Assembly (NCBI GenBank): GCA_000513055.1
Contig: AZYB01000005.1
Location: 1 to 51,790 of the forward strand
From: an alpha proteobacterium SCGC AAA288-N07
Lineage (GTDB): Bacteria > Pseudomonadota > Alphaproteobacteria > Pelagibacterales > Pelagibacteraceae
Length of the DNA stretch: 51,790 bases
Reading direction: 5' to 3'
Within the stretch, counting starts at the first letter, position 1; the number at the start of each line of letters is the position of its first letter. Below are positions 1 to 12,556 of this stretch, piece after piece. The position numbers and the translations under genes were made by a program. Under the pieces are notes generated by a model. The model did not search any database, was not told the origin of the DNA, and saw nothing but the letters and a program-made list of their open reading frames with translations.

Positions 1-43
1 CACTAGCCTACACTCAACTTAAGTTAAGTTATAAAGGAAATAA

Positions 44-1018
44 ATGAATACTAATTTAGATATTAAACCGGATATTAAAATTTCAGTTAATCAATACTTT
101 GGTATTGATACGGACATGTTGGTTGATGGATTTTCAAAAAAAAATGAACATGTTCCTGAAATTGATAAAGATTATAAGTTTGACAGGGATACCACACTTT
201 CTATCTTATCTGGTTTTGCATTCAACAAAAGAGTCTTAATACAAGGTTATCACGGAACAGGTAAATCTACTCATATTGAACAAGTAGCTGCAAGATTAAA
301 TTGGCCATGTATTAGAGTTAATTTAGATAGTCATATCAGTAGAATTGATTTAATTGGAAAAGACGCAATAAAAATAAAAGACAACAAGCAAGTTACTGAG
401 TTTAAAGAAGGTATGCTTCCTTGGTCAATACAAAATCCTGTTGCACTAGTCTTTGATGAATACGACGCAGGAAGACCAGATGTAATGTTTGTGATTCAAA
501 GAATTTTAGAATCTGATGGAAATTTTACATTATTAGATAAAAACAAAGTACTTAAACAAAATAAATATTTTAGACTCTTTGCAACTACTAATACTATAGG
601 GCTAGGTGATACAAGTGGTCTATATCCTGGCACTCAACAAATTAATCAAGGTCAGATGGACAGATGGAATATTGTTGCAACTTTAAATTATTTAGATTTC
701 GATAAAGAATTAGAGATTATTTTAGCAAAAAATAAGAATTTGAATACTACTAAAGGCAAAGAAAAAGTCTCGAATATGATAAAAGTAGCAAGTTTAACAA
801 GAAAGGGTTTTATTGCGGGAGATATTTCTAGTGTTATGAGCCCAAGAACTGTAATTCATTGGGCAGAAAATTCAGAAATTTTTAAAGATACAGGGTATGC
901 TTTTAGAGTAACATTTTTGAATAAATGTGACGACCTAGAAAAAACTATTATTGCTGAATACTATCAAAGATGTTTTGGTGAGGATCTTCCAGAATCTACT
1001 ATAAATATAAAAATATAA
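44..1018 (+). CDS. cobS: CobS-like AAA+/MoxR-type ATPase (cobaltochelatase small subunit family)
   Basis: Walker A GYHGTGKSTHIEQVAARL, Walker B ALVFDEYDAGRPDVMF; followed by CobT-like gene. Confidence 0.9.
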   Translation: MNTNLDIKPDIKISVNQYFGIDTDMLVDGFSKKNEHVPEIDKDYKFDRDTTLSILSGFAFNKRVLIQGYHGTGKSTHIEQVAARLNWPCIRVNLDSHISRIDLIGKDAIKIKDNKQVTEFKEGMLPWSIQNPVALVFDEYDAGRPDVMFVIQRILESDGNFTLLDKNKVLKQNKYFRLFATTNTIGLGDTSGLYPGTQQINQGQMDRWNIVATLNYLDFDKELEIILAKNKNLNTTKGKEKVSNMIKVASLTRKGFIAGDISSVMSPRTVIHWAENSEIFKDTGYAFRVTFLNKCDDLEKTIIAEYYQRCFGEDLPESTINIKI

Positions 1019-4936
<3,918 letters not shown>

Positions 4937-5065
4937 CTAAATAAAATAATCTAATTTTTTATACTTAAAATATGCTTGATAATCCTTGCCGATTTAAACT
5001 TTTTATAAAATTATTTCTTGCTTTTTAATTTATGCTTAAAAAAGTCATTTTTGACACAAAAAAGA

Positions 5066-5097
5066 GAGGGAACAAGGCATTTAGCGCTTGCTCCCTC
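5066..5097 (-). terminator. Rho-independent terminator downstream of the micropeptide array
   Basis: Minus strand GAGGGAGCAAG-(10 nt)-CTTGTTCCCTC (11 bp with one G-U) followed by TCTTTTTTG. Confidence 0.8.
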
Positions 5098-5158
5098 CAA
5101 ATGTAATATCTTTAGCTTTTAAATAAAAACAACTTAAATAATTGTAGTGATCTCTTAT

Positions 5159-5212
5159 CTACTGTTGTGACCAAACGTACCAAACTACTAATGCTACTAC
5201 TGCCCATTCCAT
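5159..5212 (-). CDS. Micropeptide A (17 aa) MEWAVVALVVWYVWSQQ
   Basis: ATG...TAG; SD AAAAGGAGAAAATT-ATG; coding sequence identical to copy B. Confidence 0.72.
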   Translation of the reverse strand: MEWAVVALVVWYVWSQQ

Positions 5213-5290
5213 AATTTTCTCCTTTTTGTTGTTACTTATTTTTTATTACTTACAAGTTTATAAAAAAATCTAATTGTAGTGATTTTTTAT

Positions 5291-5344
5291 CTACTGTTGT
5301 GACCAAACGTACCAAACTACTAATGCTACTACTGCCCATTCCAT
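5291..5344 (-). CDS. Micropeptide B (17 aa) MEWAVVALVVWYVWSQQ
   Basis: SD GGAGGAAATT-ATG; 54/54 nt identical to copy A while the flanks differ. Confidence 0.72.
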   Translation of the reverse strand: MEWAVVALVVWYVWSQQ

Positions 5345-5416
5345 AATTTCCTCCGTTTTGTTGTTACTTATTTTTTATTACTTAAAGTTTATAAAAAAAT
5401 CTAACGGTTACAATTT

Positions 5417-5479
5417 TTATTGGTTTGTCCAAAAATAGTAGACTATTCCAGCTACTATTACAATTTCCCAACCACTCAT
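5417..5479 (-). CDS. Micropeptide C (20 aa) MSGWEIVIVAGIVYYFWTNQ
   Basis: SD AAAAGGAGAAATT-ATG; same peptide architecture as A/B/D/E. Confidence 0.72.
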   Translation of the reverse strand: MSGWEIVIVAGIVYYFWTNQ

Positions 5480-5605
5480 AATTTCTCCTTTTATTATTTA
5501 TTAAACGAATCTTATCTAAAATATAGCTCAAGGTATTTTATATTAAAACTAATTACTTTGAAAACAGCTAATATTTGGCTATTTTGTCCATAAAAGACAC
5601 ATTTA

Positions 5606-5631
5606 ATGCACACCCAAGAACGGATGTGCAT
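5606..5631 (-). other. Hairpin between micropeptides D and C
   Basis: Minus strand (A)TGCACATCC-GTTCTT-GGGTGTGCA(T): about 10 bp with a G-U pair; possible terminator with a weak T tract. Confidence 0.5.
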
Positions 5632-5681
5632 CAAGAATTCTTTAAATATTTAGATACTATTTATATCAGAAAATCTATTGA

Positions 5682-5738
5682 TTACTGATTTTGAAAATAC
5701 CAAACTAAAGCACCTAATGCTAATATTGGAACCCACAT
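5682..5738 (-). CDS. Micropeptide D (18 aa) MWVPILALGALVWYFQNQ
   Basis: SD AAAGGAGAGACTT-ATG; same architecture, NQ C-terminus. Confidence 0.7.
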   Translation of the reverse strand: MWVPILALGALVWYFQNQ

Positions 5739-5830
5739 AAGTCTCTCCTTTATAAAATTTAACAAAATTAGAGCTTAACTTAAGAATTTTAACATTAAAG
5801 TCAATTGATTACTTACTGTTATATGATATT

Positions 5831-5883
5831 TGGTGCATAAAACTGCTGCCCACCACCCCTTTGGATGCTCAAAAGATACACCA
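5831..5883 (-). other. Candidate structured RNA or terminator between micropeptides E and D
   Basis: Minus strand UGGUGUAU...AUGCACCA outer 8-bp stem (one G-U) with inner CAUCC-AAAG-GGGUG hairpin. Confidence 0.4.
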
Positions 5884-5933
5884 CTCTTGCTGCTCCCTGC
5901 CAAGATTAAAGACTAAATTATGTTAGAAAATAT

Positions 5934-5990
5934 TTATTGATTTAAATAATATGCTAACCCTACTATACCAGCCAGTATAACCCATTCCAT
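5934..5990 (-). CDS. Micropeptide E (18 aa) MEWVILAGIVGLAYYLNQ
   Basis: SD AAAAGGAGTAGCAAGTC-ATG; MEW N-terminus as in A/B, NQ C-terminus. Confidence 0.7.
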   Translation of the reverse strand: MEWVILAGIVGLAYYLNQ

Positions 5991-6036
5991 GACTTGCTAC
6001 TCCTTTTAAATTTATTAAACAAAGTTCTATTTGAAA

Positions 6037-6066
6037 GATATTAAGAATTTTTTATATTAAAATCAA
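6037..6066 (-). promoter_or_regulatory. Promoter-like block upstream of micropeptide E
   Basis: Minus strand TTGATT-17 nt-TAATAT within TTGATTTTAATATAAAAAATTCTTAATATC; related blocks occur upstream of D (5779-5804), C (5526-5552), B (5381-5404) and A (5249-5273). Confidence 0.45.
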
Positions 6067-6081
6067 TAAAATTTTTTAAAA

Positions 6082-6171
6082 TGGCGGAGAGAGTGGGATT
6101 CGAACCCACGATACCTTTAACAGTATACACGCTTTCCAAGCGTGCGCCTTAAACCACTCGACCATCTCTCC
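6082..6171 (-). tRNA. tRNA-Ser (anticodon GGA)
   Basis: GGAGAGA acceptor stem, anticodon loop TTGGAAA between CACGC/GCGTG, T arm GTGGGTTCGAATCCCAC, 3' GCCA encoded. Confidence 0.93.
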
Positions 6172-6325
6172 ATAACATCGATATAATGTAGACAAATAAC
6201 TAAATCAGGAACGTAAATTAGTTGTTTTCATAAACATAGAGTATAGAACAAAAAAACTCAGACAAGAAGTGTTAATTGTTTGCAACAAGGCGTTGTGTTT
6301 TTTAATTTGTATAATGTTAAAAAAA

Positions 6326-7210
6326 TTATTTAATTTTTGCTCTGTACCAAGATTTTTTTCCAATAATAGAATTATAAAGTCCCAAAAATCTCATCAAGTA
6401 AATTTTTGCTTTGATAGAATTAAAAGTTAATTTGAAAAATAAAAATTTAATTATTGATGTTATTAGCCTTTTATATGTTTTTTTTAGAGCAAAAAAATAA
6501 CCATGGTGTTTTTTATTAAAATAAAATGTAGACCACATTAAGTGCCAATTTCTCGAAAATTCTACTTCATTGAAAAATATATCATTAACTGCTTTTGCGC
6601 CAAGATGTTCTATTTTAGCTTTTTTTGAAACGTAAATTTTTTTTCTCAAATTTTTAATTCTTTTACATAAATCAATATCATCAAAATACATAAAAATGTT
6701 TTCATCAAAAAAACCGATATCTTTTAATTCATTTTTATTCAACAAAAATGCACAACCCTGTATATAATCAACCTCAAAAAAATCTGAAGTTGTATTTAAA
6801 TTTTTTTTATATGACCCATAATTTTTTGTTAAGCCAAATCCTTTTTTCAATTCATCGCTTATTAAAGTCGGTGCTAATATTGAAAAATCTTTTATTTTAT
6901 TTGAAACCTGGTCCAACTCTTCTAAAGTATTATTTTGTAAACGAACGTCTGGATTTAAAATAAAAACTAATTTTGTTTTAGACATTTTGATCCCACAATT
7001 ATTTCCAAAAGAATAGCCCTCATTTTTTTCCATTATTTCGCACTTTACATTGGGATATTTTTTTTCTATTTTTTTTTGAAAATCTTTTTTTCCTGAATTT
7101 TCAATTATTATTATTGGATAGTCACTTGGAATTGAAGATAAACAATCTTCAATTATATGATCACTTTCGTAAGTAACTATAACAAATGTTAAATTATTTT
7201 TTATTCCCAC
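6326..7210 (-). CDS. Glycosyltransferase family 2
   Basis: LTFVIVTYESDHIIEDCLSSI; FILNPDVRL; GFFDENIFMYFDDIDLCKRI. Confidence 0.85.
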   Translation of the reverse strand: MGIKNNLTFVIVTYESDHIIEDCLSSIPSDYPIIIIENSGKKDFQKKIEKKYPNVKCEIMEKNEGYSFGNNCGIKMSKTKLVFILNPDVRLQNNTLEELDQVSNKIKDFSILAPTLISDELKKGFGLTKNYGSYKKNLNTTSDFFEVDYIQGCAFLLNKNELKDIGFFDENIFMYFDDIDLCKRIKNLRKKIYVSKKAKIEHLGAKAVNDIFFNEVEFSRNWHLMWSTFYFNKKHHGYFFALKKTYKRLITSIIKFLFFKLTFNSIKAKIYLMRFLGLYNSIIGKKSWYRAKIK

Positions 7211-7241
7211 CCTAATTTTTTAGTTTGTTTGTTTTTATCAA

Positions 7242-7979
7242 TTAATTTGTAATATTAATTATATTTTTCATTTCGTCTTTTAAAGAATTATCAATATAAA
7301 TACTCGAAACACCTATTCTTGAAAAAAGAAAATAATCATTAGAATTCATAAAATTTTGTATGTTGCCATTTATGATATCTTTAATATTATACTTATTTTC
7401 TTCTATACACACCATTTTTGGTCTAATTTTATTTAGATTAAGAGATGATAGAACTTTATAATCTGAACCCTCAACATCTATATTTAAGAAATCAATATGA
7501 TTGATATTTAATTTTTCCAAGAGTGTCTGTAATTTAAATGCTGATATTTTTATTTTTTTTAAATTAGCTCCACTATTTTCTAAAGTATTTTGTTGATTAA
7601 TTATGCCATTTTCAAAAAAATGAGTTTCTCCATCAAAATCTGTTACTGCTGCTTGGATATTGTAATCCTTTGGCCTAGCTAATTTAAATAGATCAATGGA
7701 AACTTTGCTTAAATCAACGTTTAAACCATTCCAACCATTTTTGTATAAATAATACGTTAGTGAACCTTTGGTCGGATGATAACATCCAATATCCACGTAA
7801 AATCCATTATTTTTTTTTCTAAAGAATCTATTAATAATTATATCTTCTCCAAATTCTCCAAAATAATTTCCTTTTTTTTTATTTTTTAAAAGTTTGATTA
7901 TTTTATAAAAATAGTAGCTTAATGAATGATTAATCAAAAATTTTTTGATTTTTTGTTCAATAATTTTATATTTGGACAT
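7242..7979 (-). CDS. FkbM-type methyltransferase
   Basis: YVDIGCYHPTKGSLTYYLYKNGWNGLNVDLS and IDFLNIDVEGSDYKVLSSL. Confidence 0.8.
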   Translation of the reverse strand: MSKYKIIEQKIKKFLINHSLSYYFYKIIKLLKNKKKGNYFGEFGEDIIINRFFRKKNNGFYVDIGCYHPTKGSLTYYLYKNGWNGLNVDLSKVSIDLFKLARPKDYNIQAAVTDFDGETHFFENGIINQQNTLENSGANLKKIKISAFKLQTLLEKLNINHIDFLNIDVEGSDYKVLSSLNLNKIRPKMVCIEENKYNIKDIINGNIQNFMNSNDYFLFSRIGVSSIYIDNSLKDEMKNIINITN

Positions 7980-8044
7980 TTATTACAACAATAAAAATCT
8001 TATTATAAATTGAATTAAATAATTACTCTATAACAAATAGATTA

Positions 8045-8857
8045 TTAAATTTTTTCAGTATCTATAAAAACCAGGGGCCAATCAATACTGTTTGTATATT
8101 TCTTAAACCAAAAAGACAAATATCTTTCAGCTAAATAAGCATATAATCTTTTCGTTTCATAGCCTTTAAGTTTTTTAAATCCAAAAATTTTCTCACAGTC
8201 TTCTAACCATTTAAAAAGATCAGAAAACCATCTATTAGCAATATTTGGCTTTGATATAAAAACTATATGTGGATTATAACTTATGGAATTATACATAAAT
8301 TTTTTAAAATCTTCTTTGTCTCTTGAGTGCATAACGTCCATCGCCAAATCAATATTACCATATCCATGACTCATATCAAAATGAAGTTTTATTGTTTGTT
8401 TTTTTTTATCAAAAATTATAGAAGGGTCTTTTAATAAATTTTTGAAACCATGCTTAAGTATTTTCATAAATTTAACACCGCTTACTCCAACAGGCTCACA
8501 AATTATTGCATCAAAATTTTTACATTCTTCTGGAATTTTATAAAGAAATTTATTTTTAATGTTTCCATTTATTTTCAAATTAATATCTTCTTTTTTTTGC
8601 AACCAAAATCTTCTTTTTTGACAGAATCCAATCCATGTTTCGTTAGAATAATTATTTAATAAATTTTTCCAGAACCAGTAATGAAAAGTTAATTCAGAAT
8701 AATATTCTTCTTTGAAGAAAATATTTTCACCTGTATTACAAGTTATATAATTGGATGGAAAATTGTTTTTCCCCACAGCAGCTAATTTATATTTAATATC
8801 ATTAAAAAAATTAAGATGTTTATCAGTAACACAAAATATTTCTAAATTTTTATCCAT
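8045..8857 (-). CDS. DUF4422-like putative glycosyltransferase
   Basis: YYSELTFHYWFWKN...WIGFCQKRRFW resembles the DUF4422 EL-x-YWxWKN...GxCxxRRF pattern. Confidence 0.5.
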   Translation of the reverse strand: MDKNLEIFCVTDKHLNFFNDIKYKLAAVGKNNFPSNYITCNTGENIFFKEEYYSELTFHYWFWKNLLNNYSNETWIGFCQKRRFWLQKKEDINLKINGNIKNKFLYKIPEECKNFDAIICEPVGVSGVKFMKILKHGFKNLLKDPSIIFDKKKQTIKLHFDMSHGYGNIDLAMDVMHSRDKEDFKKFMYNSISYNPHIVFISKPNIANRWFSDLFKWLEDCEKIFGFKKLKGYETKRLYAYLAERYLSFWFKKYTNSIDWPLVFIDTEKI

Positions 8858-8863
8858 AAAAAT

Positions 8864-9712
8864 TTATTTTTTTTTGATGAATGCAATTTCGTTTACATTA
8901 CCCTTAAATATTTCTATAAAAGCACAATTTTCCAATAAATATCTTTTATCATTTTCTGAGACATATTTTGAATTAAATTTCTTTTTTTTAATAATTGATA
9001 ATAAAATATTTTTTAATGTAGGTTTTTCATTATTTATATTCATATCTTTTCTGGTGTCAGGAAAATCTAACTCTTCCGTAATAAATAAGCCACCTGGATT
9101 TAATTTTTTAAATAACAAAAATAAACTTATTATTTGATCTTTGAAAAAATGACCCGCATCATCAATGATTATATCAAAACTTATATCTTTATTTAATAAG
9201 TTCTCTTTAATCGAATTCTCTGAACTAGTATCAATAAAAAAATTGCTTATTCTTTTTGATTTATATCTATACAAATCAGGATATATATCACCAGAATATA
9301 TTGTAGAATGTTTAAAGTAAAAAAAAAGACTGGCAGATTCATTCCCATAAAATGAGCCTAGCTCTAAAATATTACATTGTTTTTCTTTTTTATCAAAAAA
9401 AAATTTTTCATAGAATTTAGAATAGCCATGCGCTGATATTTTTTTATCATTTTTTTTTATAGGTTGTACATACTGATCTACAAAGAATTCTCCTTTATCA
9501 CTATTAAAATATTCAAAAAGAAAATTGATATTTTTGTTATATAGATTGAATGATGTGCGTTCTAGCAAATCTAAATCTATTTTTTTTGGGAAAAAAAAAA
9601 AATTTAAAAAAAATCTTATGGGAAAAACAATATACAAATATAATTTGTGCATAAAAGAAGCTTTTTTAAATCGATGCTTATAAAATAGTTTATAAAAAGT
9701 TTTAAAATTCAT
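8864..9712 (-). CDS. Class I SAM-dependent methyltransferase
   Basis: NILELGSFYGNESASLFFYF...FDIIIDDAGHFFKDQI...LNPGGLFITEEL. Confidence 0.7.
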   Translation of the reverse strand: MNFKTFYKLFYKHRFKKASFMHKLYLYIVFPIRFFLNFFFFPKKIDLDLLERTSFNLYNKNINFLFEYFNSDKGEFFVDQYVQPIKKNDKKISAHGYSKFYEKFFFDKKEKQCNILELGSFYGNESASLFFYFKHSTIYSGDIYPDLYRYKSKRISNFFIDTSSENSIKENLLNKDISFDIIIDDAGHFFKDQIISLFLLFKKLNPGGLFITEELDFPDTRKDMNINNEKPTLKNILLSIIKKKKFNSKYVSENDKRYLLENCAFIEIFKGNVNEIAFIKKK

Positions 9713-9824
9713 TTACGCAAGAGTTATAATCTAATAAATACAAATTTATTAATATTTTTTAATAAAGTAAAATAACTGTGGTTTATTCATTTTTTTTTTT
9801 ATATTTTAGAATCAATATATTTAT

Positions 9825-10937
9825 ATGACAATATTTAAAAAAAAGATTCAATTTTATTTCAAAAAAATTTTTCAATTAGTTTTTTTGCTAATTTATGGAA
9901 AAATAAAATATCAAAAAGACACTGTCTATTCTAATAATATTATTAAAAGAAAAATTGAAAACATAGTTTCGGATATTAAAGATTCTAAAAGCTATTTTTC
10001 TTACAAAATAAAAAATGGCAGGATTTATACAGATTATGTTGAACATGTTGCAATTATTGATGGTAACACCTTGGTAAACGAGGCGTCATATCAACAAGTT
10101 TTGGGGAAATTAAAAGATGCCAAGAAAAATATAGTTTTAAATAAAGGAACTCCAAGAATAAAAAAAAGAATAGAAGGAAGAGTCCTTTCTTTGGTTCAGG
10201 GAGCCAGCGGAAATAAAAATTATTTACATTGGGTATTAGATATTTTACCAAAAATAAAATTGTGTTCAGAACATTATCCATTAAGTGAAATAGATTTCTT
10301 TTATGCTCCAAGCTTGCAATATTTTCAAAAACAAACTCTTTCGATATTAAATATCGATGAAAGTAAAATTTTAAATAGCAATATAAATAGACACATCGAG
10401 GCAAGGGAACTTATTGTTGTTGACCATCCATGGTATCACAAAGGATTTATTCTTAATGAAGTAGAATTTTTACCTGCTTGGATTATTAACTGGCTAAGAG
10501 ATGTCTACCTAAAACATGCAAAGCAATTTGATAATAATGAAAAAATTTATATTGATAGAACAGAATCTGAATTTAAACATTGCCAGATTCAAAATGATAA
10601 AGAAGTTTTTGATTTTTTAAAACAAGAAGGTTTTTCAAAATATAAAACTGGAAAATTATCTTTCTTTGAGCAAATCTATCTTTTTAACAATGCAAAATTT
10701 ATTGTTGGGGCTCATGGTGCAGCATTTACAAATTTGACATTTTGTAAACCGAATACAAATATTATTGAAATTAAGCCTTCAGCACACCCAAATAATGTAA
10801 ATAAAAGAATAAGCCAGATCAATAAATTAAATTATAGGTTAATAAAAACAAAAGATCTGGAAGAAAGTCAAAAAAAATTTGGAGATATATATTTGCCTAT
10901 AAAGGAACTAGAACATTGTATAAAAAGTTTCGATTAA
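9825..10937 (+). CDS. Glycosyltransferase family 61 (DUF563-like)
   Basis: NYLHWVLDILPKIKL; IYIDRTESEFKHCQI; FIVGAHGAAFTNLTFCKPNTNIIEI. Confidence 0.8.
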   Translation: MTIFKKKIQFYFKKIFQLVFLLIYGKIKYQKDTVYSNNIIKRKIENIVSDIKDSKSYFSYKIKNGRIYTDYVEHVAIIDGNTLVNEASYQQVLGKLKDAKKNIVLNKGTPRIKKRIEGRVLSLVQGASGNKNYLHWVLDILPKIKLCSEHYPLSEIDFFYAPSLQYFQKQTLSILNIDESKILNSNINRHIEARELIVVDHPWYHKGFILNEVEFLPAWIINWLRDVYLKHAKQFDNNEKIYIDRTESEFKHCQIQNDKEVFDFLKQEGFSKYKTGKLSFFEQIYLFNNAKFIVGAHGAAFTNLTFCKPNTNIIEIKPSAHPNNVNKRISQINKLNYRLIKTKDLEESQKKFGDIYLPIKELEHCIKSFD

Positions 10938-11105
10938 TTTGATGTTTGTTAATTGCTTGATATATTTTCAAAATTATTTAATAAAAATAAGTGAAATAAT
11001 TTATTAGAACATTTAAAGATTGATAAATAGATGGTAAAATATTGGACTATCGTCAGAAATATAGAAAATTTAAATTTTTAATCTTTATAATGAAGTTTTG
11101 AAAAA

Positions 11106-11609
11106 ATGATAGTGGTACATAAACTTAATAAACCAAAACATTTAAAACAGATAATTCATAAAGATTCTAGAGGAAGTCTTACAGAAATTTTTTTGAAAAA
11201 AAAAATTAAATTTAATTTTTGTAAAAGCATTACTGTAACTTCTAAAAAAAATGTTATAAGGGGTTTACATTTCCAAAAAAAATTTGCCCAACATAAAATT
11301 ATTTTTGTTTTAAAAGGAATTATTAACGATTTTGTTGTTGATATAATAAAAAAAAGTAAAACTTTTGGTAAAGTTTACAAATATAAATTAACTGCCGGAG
11401 AAGGATTAATTGTTCCAAAAAAATTTGCTCATGGATATAGTACCTTAGCTAAGGAAAATATAGTGGTTTATTTTTTGTCAGAAGATTGGTATCCAAACCA
11501 AGAAAGTGGAATTATTTGGAATGATAAATTTTTAAATATAAATTGGGGAATTAGAAAGCCAATTATTTCTAAAAAAGACAAATTGTTAAAACCATTTTTA
11601 AAATATTAA
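11106..11609 (+). CDS. rfbC: dTDP-4-dehydrorhamnose 3,5-epimerase family protein
   Basis: DSRGSLTEIF; KNVIRGLHFQ; VVDIIKKSKTFGKV; FAHGYSTL. Confidence 0.85.
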   Translation: MIVVHKLNKPKHLKQIIHKDSRGSLTEIFLKKKIKFNFCKSITVTSKKNVIRGLHFQKKFAQHKIIFVLKGIINDFVVDIIKKSKTFGKVYKYKLTAGEGLIVPKKFAHGYSTLAKENIVVYFLSEDWYPNQESGIIWNDKFLNINWGIRKPIISKKDKLLKPFLKY

Positions 11610-11621
11610 AATAACATAATA

Positions 11622-12493
11622 ATGAATTTTCGCATTGATGAAATAACTATTATAATTTTACTTTACGAAGAAGATTTAAATCTCATATTGAAATGCATAG
11701 AAAACATTAAAAATTTTAAAATTATTATCGTAGATAATGCTGGAAATATTTCTCTTAAAAAGCAAGTTGAAGAAAAATTTAAAATATATAAGTATATTTT
11801 AAACAAAAAAAATTATGGTTGGTCAAAAGCAATCAATCAAGCAATCAAGCAATGCGATACGGAATATATTTTACTTTTGCAGGCTGATTGTTCTATTTCA
11901 AATAAAGATATATCAATATTGCTGAAATCACATAAAAAGTATGAAAACTGCTTTATGACATCTCCTACTTATTACGATGAAGAATCAAGATTAAGTTATA
12001 ATGGAGGATGTTTGCCAGAAAAAAAACTTAAAATGGATGTTTTGAATTTGGAAGGTGATGTGTGTGTAGATAGTGTTATAACAGCAGTCGTTTTATTCAA
12101 AAAAAGGATATTTTTGAAATTGGTTTATTCGATGAAAATCTTTTTTTATATTTTGGAGATTATGAACTAGGGAGAAGAATAATAAAAAGAAAAAAATCAA
12201 TTATTCAAATTTTTAATACAAAAGTTCAGCATGCTCATGGCAATATTAAAGTAAAAAATTTGCTAAAGAAGACTTTTATAATAAATTATAATTTTACTTT
12301 TGATGAACTTTATTATTTTTTTAAAATAAATAAGCATAATGAAATATTTAATAATCTTAGAAAAAAATTACCCAAATATATTATTAAGACATTAACCAAT
12401 CTTTTTTTACTAAGACTAACTCAAAGCGTATATTATTTTTCAAAAGTAGCTGCATTTTATAAATTTGATAAATTCTTAAATAAAAATAGATGA
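11622..12493 (+). pseudogene. Glycosyltransferase family 2, frameshifted at A7 run 12099-12105
   Basis: ORF 11622-12170 carries the GT2 N-terminus; one added A gives FKKKDIFEIGLFDENLFLYFGDYELGRRI..., continuing into ORF 12260-12493. Confidence 0.75.
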
Positions 12494-12556
12494 AATTATT
12501 TAAAATAAATTTAAATTGAACAAATATTCTTATACTGGAGAATTTAAAATCAATTA

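Larger units (their letters stand above)
5141..5403. repeat. Tandem duplication (~132-bp unit, two copies) carrying micropeptide ORFs A and B
   Basis: 5141-5272 and 5273-5403 align nearly identically, including ORF, SD and upstream block. Confidence 0.9.

Noticed and set aside
5141-5403. CRISPR-like repeat
   Set aside because: Only two tandem copies of ~132 bp with no spacers; it is a gene-unit duplication.
5886-5904. SRP 4.5S RNA-like GGCAGGGAGCAGC motif
   Set aside because: Lacks the conserved GGUCAGG-C-GGAA-G apical loop context; only a superficial match.
5820-5925. Possible sixth, degenerate micropeptide (minus-strand frame ...HPKGWWAAVLCTKYHITVSNQ...)
   Set aside because: No start codon with SD, the NQ is not followed by a stop, and the region is better explained by RNA structure.
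6082-6171. tRNA-Ser as an integrative-element attachment site
   Set aside because: No integrase and no repeat of the tRNA 3' end noticed elsewhere in the window.
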